From the NCBI GenBank assembly GCA_002721895.1, contig PBLV01000035.1, positions 1 through 21,089 on the forward strand: DNA of 21,089 nucleotides. Reading direction: 5' to 3'. Below, in pieces: positions 6,807-13,110 of this stretch. Origin of the DNA: Verrucomicrobiales bacterium. Lineage in GTDB: Bacteria > Verrucomicrobiota > Verrucomicrobiae > Limisphaerales > UBA1100. The notes under the pieces were generated by a model that searched no databases, was not told the origin of the DNA, and was given only the letters and a program-made list of their open reading frames with translations. How positions within the stretch are numbered: the first letter of the stretch is position 1; every line of letters starts with the position of its first letter. The position numbers and the translations under genes are program-made.

Positions 6807-7868
6807 TTAATCCTCCAGCCGTTCCGCCCGCGCCGCATCCTCCACCGATTCCATTTCCTCCGCCTCACTTCGCACCCGCTCCGTCAAACCCCGCAGACTG
6901 GCCTCGCTGTGGTATAGGAAACCCCACCCCAACGCCGTGAATGCCAGGTCGCGCCCGCGACGAATAATCGCATACTGAACCCCCAACTCCTTCGGCAGTC
7001 CAAACATCATGAACAACGCCATCACGCTGAACTCCTGAACACCGAACGCGCCCGGCACAACGGTGTTAAACCCCTTTGCCACCCCGATGAACGCCTCAAT
7101 CACCAGCGCCTCGTGAAAAGACACCGGCGTGCCCAGCGCATACGACACTAGCAAAATCTCAAACGTGTCAAAAACCCAACCCACCAAGTACAGCAAGGTG
7201 CACTTCACAAACCGCCGCCGACTTTGCGTGTAAAAGGAGGATATCGCCTCGTCCATTCTCCGCAATCCGTCCTCGCGCGCATCCAGTGACCGCAACCGCA
7301 ACCCCAGCCGCCGCACCCAACCCAGCAGCGTCATGAACATCCCGCGTGCCTGCAGTTTAAAAAGCAGCGCCATCACCACAAACCCACACGCCGCCATTCC
7401 CCCGAAGACGTATTTTGCCACCACTTGCTCGGCCGGCAAAGCCACCGCCGCGATCAGGGCACCCATCGCGATGAAGGTCGATTGCGCCACCGACTGCGCC
7501 GTCTTCGAGCGCACCGCCGCCGCCGTGCTGTTCACCACCGGCACCCCGCGCTTGTTCAACAAATAGACCTTCGCCGCCTCGCCCCCCACGTAAAGGCTGG
7601 GGATCACATTGTTCACCGCCTCCCCCGCCAGCCGCACATACCACATCACCCGGTACGGCACTTTTTCCGCCACCTCCCGTGTGAACGTGTGTCGCCAGCC
7701 CAGCGTATCGATGCTGAACACCGTCGCGTACGGCACCAGCACTACCGCCGCCCACCAACCCAGCCCTTTGAACGCTTTGGCAATCTGGTCCACCCCCGCG
7801 TTGTGAATGAAGAATCCAAACAGGCCCAGACCCAAGACCAACAGCAGGATGCGCAGGCCCCGGTTCAT
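6807..7868 (-). CDS. Flippase-like membrane protein (LPG synthase TM region family)
   Basis: This is a 353-residue polytopic membrane protein of the UPF0104/LPG_synthase_TM family, the fold of the membrane part of MprF and of AglD-like proteins. It has several hydrophobic segments (near 5-21, 38-56, 126-145, 152-171, then more from about 215 on) and the family's conserved stretch 'GEAVNNVIPSLYVGGEAAK' at about 82-100. The C-terminus is a charged, soluble tail rich in Glu and Arg. No lysyltransferase domain is attached, so it should not be an aminoacyl-lipid synthase; stand-alone members are thought to move lipids across the membrane. Its ATG overlaps the TGA of the CDP-alcohol phosphatidyltransferase gene (ATGA), with GGGGGAAA upstream. 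Tight coupling suggests it translocates the lipid that enzyme makes. Confidence 0.85.
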   Translation of the reverse strand: MNRGLRILLLVLGLGLFGFFIHNAGVDQIAKAFKGLGWWAAVVLVPYATVFSIDTLGWRHTFTREVAEKVPYRVMWYVRLAGEAVNNVIPSLYVGGEAAKVYLLNKRGVPVVNSTAAAVRSKTAQSVAQSTFIAMGALIAAVALPAEQVVAKYVFGGMAACGFVVMALLFKLQARGMFMTLLGWVRRLGLRLRSLDAREDGLRRMDEAISSFYTQSRRRFVKCTLLYLVGWVFDTFEILLVSYALGTPVSFHEALVIEAFIGVAKGFNTVVPGAFGVQEFSVMALFMMFGLPKELGVQYAIIRRGRDLAFTALGWGFLYHSEASLRGLTERVRSEAEEMESVEDAARAERLED

Positions 7869-9046
7869 GATGTTTCCCCCGCCGCCCGGCCGCCACGCAA
7901 CTGCAGACCCAAGGCCAGCAGCCAGAATGCATGCACGCCAATCGCCGCCACCCAAAGGAACAAGTCCAGCCGGCCCGCAAACGCCAGCACGATGATGATC
8001 ACCGAGAAATCGCGGTTCGTCGTCGCGTCAATCAGCCGTTGCACCCGCGAGTTGCCGCGCGCCCCCGGGTGCAGCATGCCCCGTAACACCACCCCAAAGG
8101 CGATCAACACTCCCACCGCCGCCGACACCCCCAGAGCCAGCGCCGGGACATCCGGCTGGGACACCGACACCCCCAGCGCAATCGCCACAAACAAGGCCAC
8201 ATGCACCACCTGATCCCCCACCAAGTCCAGCCACTTGCCCAGCTTCGACTCTTTGAACATCATCCGCGCAATATCCCCATCCACACAATCAATCGCCGCC
8301 GACAACTGCAACACCAGCGCCCCGACCACATCCCACCACTGCTCTCCCCGTGCCAAACACACCGCTGCCCCCACTCCCACGCACGTCGCAAATACAGACA
8401 CCTGATTCGGCGACACCGGCGTGCGGATCAACAACTTCGACAAGAGCCGCCCCACCGGCCGGTTGAAATACGTGTCCACCACCCCGTCCGTCGTGCTCCC
8501 CATCGTCTCCCACAACTCGTCCTCCGCCACCGCCGCCATGAAACCATCCTCCACTCGCCTTGCCACCCCTTCCGCCTTCACCTTCGGCGTCCTCTTCAAG
8601 GTCCGGGCCACGGAATCCTCCAGCCGTTCCGCCACACCAATGGGCAGCAACTTTCGATCCGCCGTCACCAACCGGGCGCTATTTTTTAAAAGCTTCTCCA
8701 CGTCGCCCCGTTGGACAACCAGATTGGCCGAAGCCACCAACGTACGCCCCGTGATTTTCGGAGCCACCCTCGTCACCACCGGGTCAATTCCCAGCGCGCG
8801 TGCCCGTGGAATCGGCGGCATCTCCCCGTCACAAACCACCGTGAGTGTCCGGCAACCTGCTCGATGTGCCGTAACCAATAGCCGATCCAATACCGTCATG
8901 GCGGCCACGCGCAGCCCCGCATGCTCGGGTTGGCAGAAGAAAATAGCCGGAATGCTCACGCGCGAAACTCCGCCGAAACAAACCGGCACGCCGCGCCGGA
9001 GGCAAGGAAAATCCCGCACCTGCACGGAATGCTCCCCACTTTTCAT
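7865..9046 (-). CDS. CDP-alcohol phosphatidyltransferase with degenerate nucleotidyltransferase N-domain
   Basis: The C-terminal half of this 393-residue protein is an integral-membrane CDP-alcohol phosphatidyltransferase with the complete motif D-x2-D-G-x2-A-R-x8-G-x3-D-x3-D (D253, D256, G257, A260, R261, G270, D274, D278). It would displace CMP from a CDP-alcohol, or from a CMP-phosphonate, with the hydroxyl of a second alcohol. Residues about 25-150 resemble a GT-A nucleotidyltransferase ('[20 protein letters not shown]'), the order found in bifunctional IPCT/DIPPS enzymes, but the LAAGxGxR signature is missing, so this half is probably not catalytic. The frame is open to 9151. ATG at 9046 is chosen because GGAGAGG precedes it and because longer versions run into the divergent PEP mutase gene. 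It is the first gene of the minus-strand run and overlaps the flippase gene by 4 bases. Confidence 0.88.
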   Translation of the reverse strand: MKSGEHSVQVRDFPCLRRGVPVCFGGVSRVSIPAIFFCQPEHAGLRVAAMTVLDRLLVTAHRAGCRTLTVVCDGEMPPIPRARALGIDPVVTRVAPKITGRTLVASANLVVQRGDVEKLLKNSARLVTADRKLLPIGVAERLEDSVARTLKRTPKVKAEGVARRVEDGFMAAVAEDELWETMGSTTDGVVDTYFNRPVGRLLSKLLIRTPVSPNQVSVFATCVGVGAAVCLARGEQWWDVVGALVLQLSAAIDCVDGDIARMMFKESKLGKWLDLVGDQVVHVALFVAIALGVSVSQPDVPALALGVSAAVGVLIAFGVVLRGMLHPGARGNSRVQRLIDATTNRDFSVIIIVLAFAGRLDLFLWVAAIGVHAFWLLALGLQLRGGRAAGETS

Positions 9047-9082
9047 TGCCTCTCCACCCGCCATGCCCTTGAATGCCCGCGC
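9047..9082. promoter_or_regulatory. 36-base divergent intergenic region between the two phosphonate transcription units
   Basis: Only 36 bases separate the proposed divergent starts at 9046 and 9083. On the minus strand GGAGAGG (9049-9055) is a good ribosome site for the phosphatidyltransferase gene. No Shine-Dalgarno is visible before the ATG at 9083. There is no room for two complete non-overlapping promoters, so any promoter for each unit must lie partly inside the opposite coding region. No -10/-35 pair is convincing by eye in this GC-rich stretch. Confidence 0.5.
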
Positions 9083-10687
9083 ATGTCCCGCACCCGACAA
9101 TTCCGCGAACTGCTGGCGTCGCCGCGCACCGAGTTTCTCATGGAGGCCCACAACGGACTCAGCGCGCGCATTGTGGAGGAGGCGGGCTTTTCCGGCATCT
9201 GGGCCAGCGGGCTGGGCATCAGTGCCGCGCTCGGTGTCCGCGACAACAACGAGGCCAGCTGGACGCAGGTGCTCGAGGTCGTCGAGTTCATGACCGATGC
9301 CACCGCCATTCCCATCCTGCTCGACGGCGACACCGGCTACGGTAACTTCAACAACATGCGCCGACTCGTCCGTAAGCTCGAGCAGCGCGGCGTCGCCGCC
9401 GTGTGCATCGAGGACAAGCTCTTCCCGAAGACCAACTCCTTCATCGACAGCGGGAAACAGGCGCTGGCCGACATCGACGAGTTTACCGGAAAAATAAAAG
9501 CCGCCAAGGACGGTCAGACCGACGCCGACTTCGCCGTGATCGCGCGACTCGAAGGCTTTATCGCTGGCTGGGGATTGGACGAAGTTTTAACACGCGCCGG
9601 CGCCTATCACGACGCCGGCGCCGACGCGCTGCTCGTCCACTCCCGCAAAAGCACGCCCGATGAAATCCTCGCCTTCGCCCGCGCGTGGGACCGCGACTGT
9701 CCGCTAGTCATCGTGCCCACCATGTATTACAGCACGCCCGCGGAAGTCTTCGAGGAGGCCGGCATCCGGCTGGTCATCTGGGCCAACCACAATGTCCGCA
9801 GTGCCATCACCGCCATGCAGCAAACCGCGCGGCAGGTATTCGAGGAACGCAGCCTGCGCAATGTCGAGGACCGCATCGCGCCCGTGGCCGAGATTTTCCG
9901 CCTGCAGGACGCCGGCGAGCTGGCCGAAGCCGAGCAGCGTTATCTGCCCCGGCGCGAACCCACCTGCGCTATCGTGCTGGCCGCCAGTCGCGGCCGCGAA
10001 CTGGGCGACCTCACTTCCGACCGGCCCAAGGCCATGGCCCCCATCGGTGGCACACCGCTGCTGCACAAGCTGGCCGCGCAGTTTCGCAAGGAGGGCATCC
10101 GCGACCTGCTCGTCGTGCGTGGCTACGCCAAGAATGAGGTGCACGCCCCCGATGCCCGTTACGTGGACAACGATGATTATGAAATTACAGGAGAACTGTC
10201 CACGCTGGCCCGAGCCGCCGATGCGCTCGAGGGCGAGGTGGTCATCGCCTACGGCGACATCCTATTCCGCCGCTACATCCTCGGTTTACTGCTCGACGCC
10301 GCCAGCGACATCACCCTCATCGTCGATGCCGCGTGGCGTGAGAAAACCAGCCGCAATGGCAACGAGGACTACGTCCGTACCACCGCCCCCCACAGCCTGC
10401 AATACAGCGACGAAGAAATCCACCTCACCGAGATGAGCAATAAACTTGATCCCGAAGCAACCGATGGCGAGTGGATCGGCCTTTTAAAAACCTCCCTTCG
10501 CGGCTCCGCGACTTTGCGCGAGGCATTGGCTGAACTGCAGCAGCGCGACGACTTCCCCACCCTGCAAATGTCCGACCTCTTCAAGCACCTCATCGCCAAG
10601 GGCGAGCCAATCCGTATCCTCTACATCACCGGCCACTGGCTGGACGTCGACAACCTCGACGACCTCGCCCGCGCCCAGTCCTTTTAA
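9083..10687 (+). CDS. pepM: Phosphoenolpyruvate mutase fused to nucleotidyltransferase
   Basis: This 534-residue two-domain protein has an N-terminal domain (about 1-285) that is phosphoenolpyruvate phosphomutase, the entry enzyme of phosphonate biosynthesis (PEP to phosphonopyruvate). It has the diagnostic EDKxxxxxNS motif at 110-119 ('[11 protein letters not shown]'), '[10 protein letters not shown]' around W40-S42 and the Mg-site 'LDGDTGYG' at 80-87. Isocitrate lyases and phosphonopyruvate hydrolases lack this signature. The C-terminal domain (about 294-534) is a nucleotidyltransferase ('[21 protein letters not shown]', '[10 protein letters not shown]'); its first loop has AS where LAAG is usual, yet RPK and the acidic residue of YGD are kept. 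Such mutase-NTP fusions are known and point to CMP activation of a phosphonate. The frame is open from 8921, but family similarity begins at M9083. No Shine-Dalgarno is visible. The decarboxylase gene follows after 3 bases. Confidence 0.95.
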   Translation: MSRTRQFRELLASPRTEFLMEAHNGLSARIVEEAGFSGIWASGLGISAALGVRDNNEASWTQVLEVVEFMTDATAIPILLDGDTGYGNFNNMRRLVRKLEQRGVAAVCIEDKLFPKTNSFIDSGKQALADIDEFTGKIKAAKDGQTDADFAVIARLEGFIAGWGLDEVLTRAGAYHDAGADALLVHSRKSTPDEILAFARAWDRDCPLVIVPTMYYSTPAEVFEEAGIRLVIWANHNVRSAITAMQQTARQVFEERSLRNVEDRIAPVAEIFRLQDAGELAEAEQRYLPRREPTCAIVLAASRGRELGDLTSDRPKAMAPIGGTPLLHKLAAQFRKEGIRDLLVVRGYAKNEVHAPDARYVDNDDYEITGELSTLARAADALEGEVVIAYGDILFRRYILGLLLDAASDITLIVDAAWREKTSRNGNEDYVRTTAPHSLQYSDEEIHLTEMSNKLDPEATDGEWIGLLKTSLRGSATLREALAELQQRDDFPTLQMSDLFKHLIAKGEPIRILYITGHWLDVDNLDDLARAQSF

Positions 10688-10690
10688 ACC

Positions 10691-11842
10691 ATGATCCCCG
10701 CCGCCGCCTTTATCGAGCACCTCCGCGAACTCGGCTATTCCCAGTACGCTGGTGTGCCCTGCTCCTACCTGAAGCCCTTCATCAACTACGTCATCGACGA
10801 CCCCACCCTCGACTACCTCGGCGCGGCCAGCGAGGGCGAGGCCGTCGGCATCACGCTCGGCGCGCACTTCGCCGGCCGCAAGACCGTTACCATGTGCCAG
10901 AACTCCGGCCTTGGCAACATGGTCAATCCGCTCACGTCTCTCAACCACCCCTTCCGCGTCCCCACGCTGCTCATCACCACCTGGCGCGGCGAGCCCGGCG
11001 TGCCCGACGAACCCCAGCACGAGCAGATGGGCCAGATCACCCACGGCCTTCTGGAAACCCTCGACATCCCCTGGCGCCCCTTCCCCACCGACGAGGCCAC
11101 CATAGCACCCACCATGGACGAGGCCGAAACCCACATGGCCAAACACTCCCGCCCCTTCGCACTGGTGATGAGCAAGGGCTCCGTCGCGAAACATACCCTG
11201 CAAACCCAGCCCACGTCCGAGGTCACGACCTGCGAGATAAAGAACCTATTAAACACCAACAGCGAACGTCTCACCCGCACCGCCGCCCTAGAGCTGACGC
11301 TGGAGACCCTGAATGGTGACGAGGCCCTCATCGCCACCACCGGCAAGACTGGCCGCGAACTCTTCACCCTCGCCGACCGCCCCGGCCACGTTTACGTCGT
11401 CGGCGGCATGGGCTGCGCCTCCGCCATCGGCCTGGGCATCGCCCACGCCCAACCGCGCCAACCCGTGGTCGTCCTCGACGGCGACGGCGCGGTGCTCATG
11501 AAGATGGGCGCGCTCGCCACCATCGGCCACGTCCAGCCCGCCAACCTCCTGCACATCGTCCTCGACAACGAGGCCCACGACTCCACCGGCGGCCAGGCCA
11601 CCGTATCCCCCACCACCCGTTTTGCCGAAATCGCCGCCGCCGCCAACTACCGCCACGCCCACGCTGTCACCAGCGCCGAGGATTTTCGCGCCAGTTTAAA
11701 GGAACTCCGCGCCACCGAAGGCCCGTCGTTGATCCACGCGAAAATCCAGCCCGGCGCCCCCGCCACCCTTGGTCGCCCCTCGATCAAACCTCACGAGGTT
11801 CGGAATCGCATCATGGAGTTTCTCCGCGAAAACGGTTCCTAA
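10691..11842 (+). CDS. ppd: Phosphonopyruvate decarboxylase (ThDP-dependent)
   Basis: This 383-residue protein is the usual length for phosphonopyruvate decarboxylases, which pull the unfavourable mutase reaction forward by converting phosphonopyruvate to phosphonoacetaldehyde and CO2. The N-terminal pyrimidine-binding half includes the catalytic Glu in 'AASEGEAVGI' (E48) and the family stretch 'MCQNSGLGNMVNPLTSL' (68-84). The C-terminal half carries the thiamine-diphosphate/Mg motif from GDG at 264-266 to N293. It starts 3 bases after the mutase stop codon, so the two are one operon. Its TAA stop overlaps the stop of the convergent dehydrogenase-like gene (shared bases 11839-11842), and no terminator is visible there. 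The gene is strongly C-rich on the coding strand, unlike the minus-strand genes of the same locus. Confidence 0.94.
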   Translation: MIPAAAFIEHLRELGYSQYAGVPCSYLKPFINYVIDDPTLDYLGAASEGEAVGITLGAHFAGRKTVTMCQNSGLGNMVNPLTSLNHPFRVPTLLITTWRGEPGVPDEPQHEQMGQITHGLLETLDIPWRPFPTDEATIAPTMDEAETHMAKHSRPFALVMSKGSVAKHTLQTQPTSEVTTCEIKNLLNTNSERLTRTAALELTLETLNGDEALIATTGKTGRELFTLADRPGHVYVVGGMGCASAIGLGIAHAQPRQPVVVLDGDGAVLMKMGALATIGHVQPANLLHIVLDNEAHDSTGGQATVSPTTRFAEIAAAANYRHAHAVTSAEDFRASLKELRATEGPSLIHAKIQPGAPATLGRPSIKPHEVRNRIMEFLRENGS

Positions 11843-13002
11843 ATCAATCCTGAAAGCAACAGGTTGAGATTCTGAGGAGACAGGCGCCGGGTATTATGTG
11901 CATATAGCTTGGAGGGAAGGAGGCGCGCCACTTCCTGCACGTGAGCCAACTGCACTCCCAAATCTCCCAGCCGCGCCGGTATCTGGAGTGCCCCCAGCAT
12001 TTGAGTAAGACGTTCTACCGACTGTTCCGCCGAATTCACCCCCAGCGACTGGGCCATGTGCACAAACCGCATTTGCACCGTATTCGGCCCTCGCAAATCC
12101 GCGCAATCCGCCGTACTCACCTGTCGGTTATAATCCAACAGTCGCAGCAGTAACACTCCAGCCAGACGCCCGTAAGGTACTCCCGTCCGAACAGACAAAG
12201 CCCCCGCCGCTGCAATCAAAAACGCCGGTGCAATGAGGTCAGCCGATTTCCCCGCCAGATTGGCCGCTCTTAAAAGCCCGGCCCGGCCCTCCACCGTGGC
12301 GCCGTAAAATTCGTTCTCCAAGTGTTCCATCAACAATCGAAGCGCCTCCTGTGCGTAGCCAATCGTCCCCTCGTTGGCTTGAATATCCCACATCGATTCC
12401 AACGCCAAAGCCAACGCCCCCAAGCCCGAGCCCGCCACCTCAGCCGCCGACAAGGCGCCCAACAGGGACGAATCCAACACCACACACTGCGGCCGCATAT
12501 GCGCGTGCGCCACAAAATGAATCATCCCATCGTCCGCATGAATCACCGCGAAATGAGTTGCCTCCGCCCCACTCCCACCCGTGGTGGGGATAGCCATCAA
12601 AGGCTTGCCCGGCATCGCTCCACCCGGCTTGCGCCGCAGGTAAAGCGATGGATCCACCACCTGCGCCGCCAAGTGGTTCACCGCCTTGGCCAAGTCCAGT
12701 GCTGCGCCCCCGCCGATGGCCAACATCACATCCGGCTGCGCAGCCCGAAACGCCGCCACCCCCGCCACCACCTGCGACTCCAAGGGCGGCCGGCCCACGT
12801 TGTTAAACAAGGTTACCGCCCGCTGCCCCAGAAGCCCCTGCAAACGCCCCGCCGCCCCCGAAGCCGCGTACCCCTCCGGGTCGGCCACAATGAAAACCGT
12901 CCTCGCCTGCAACTCCTCCAGCCAAGCCCCCACCAGCTCCAACTGCGGAAAATCCCGCTGCCGGTTCATCGTCGTCGCGACAGATGGCAAGGAAGTCGAC
13001 AT
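11839..13002 (-). CDS. Iron-type alcohol dehydrogenase homologue, phosphonoacetaldehyde reductase-like, metal ligands lost
   Basis: This 387-residue protein has the fold signatures of group III (iron-containing) alcohol dehydrogenases and resembles the PhpC-type phosphonoacetaldehyde reductases: nucleotide-binding 'IGGGAALDLAKAV' (96-108) and 'PTTGGSGAEATHFAVI' (139-154). The four metal ligands expected by alignment (Asp, His/Gln, His, His) are replaced. 'GLGALALALES' gives G195 and L199 where D-A-L-x-H is usual, I263 stands for the third ligand, and 'GVPYGRLAG' gives Y277 for the His of PHGH. Reduction of phosphonoacetaldehyde to hydroxyethylphosphonate would be expected from context, but the substitutions put activity in doubt. 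ATG at 13002 has a GGGGTGAG-like site; 12969 is an alternative. It converges on the decarboxylase gene with overlapping stops. Confidence 0.82.
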   Translation of the reverse strand: MSTSLPSVATTMNRQRDFPQLELVGAWLEELQARTVFIVADPEGYAASGAAGRLQGLLGQRAVTLFNNVGRPPLESQVVAGVAAFRAAQPDVMLAIGGGAALDLAKAVNHLAAQVVDPSLYLRRKPGGAMPGKPLMAIPTTGGSGAEATHFAVIHADDGMIHFVAHAHMRPQCVVLDSSLLGALSAAEVAGSGLGALALALESMWDIQANEGTIGYAQEALRLLMEHLENEFYGATVEGRAGLLRAANLAGKSADLIAPAFLIAAAGALSVRTGVPYGRLAGVLLLRLLDYNRQVSTADCADLRGPNTVQMRFVHMAQSLGVNSAEQSVERLTQMLGALQIPARLGDLGVQLAHVQEVARLLPSKLYAHNTRRLSPQNLNLLLSGLI

Positions 13003-13110
13003 CGTGTGGAACTCACCCCAGAAAATGACAACACCTCCATCGAGGCAAGTTAAAATCGAAAGAAACCTACCCCACCCAAAACGAGACACAAAAACCAAGG
13101 CACGCAATCA

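Noticed and set aside
6807..7868. MprF-type lysyl-phosphatidylglycerol synthase
   Set aside because: Only the membrane module is present; there is no C-terminal aminoacyltransferase domain, so synthase activity is not supported.
9083..9940. Isocitrate lyase, methylisocitrate lyase or phosphonopyruvate hydrolase as identity of the mutase domain
   Set aside because: The EDKxxxxxNS signature is specific for PEP mutase, and the adjacent decarboxylase and nucleotidyltransferase fusion agree with it.
10484..11203. Minus-strand open frame of 239 codons across the mutase-decarboxylase junction
   Set aside because: It spans two well-supported plus-strand genes and its Gly/Val/His-rich product is typical of antisense frames in GC-rich DNA.
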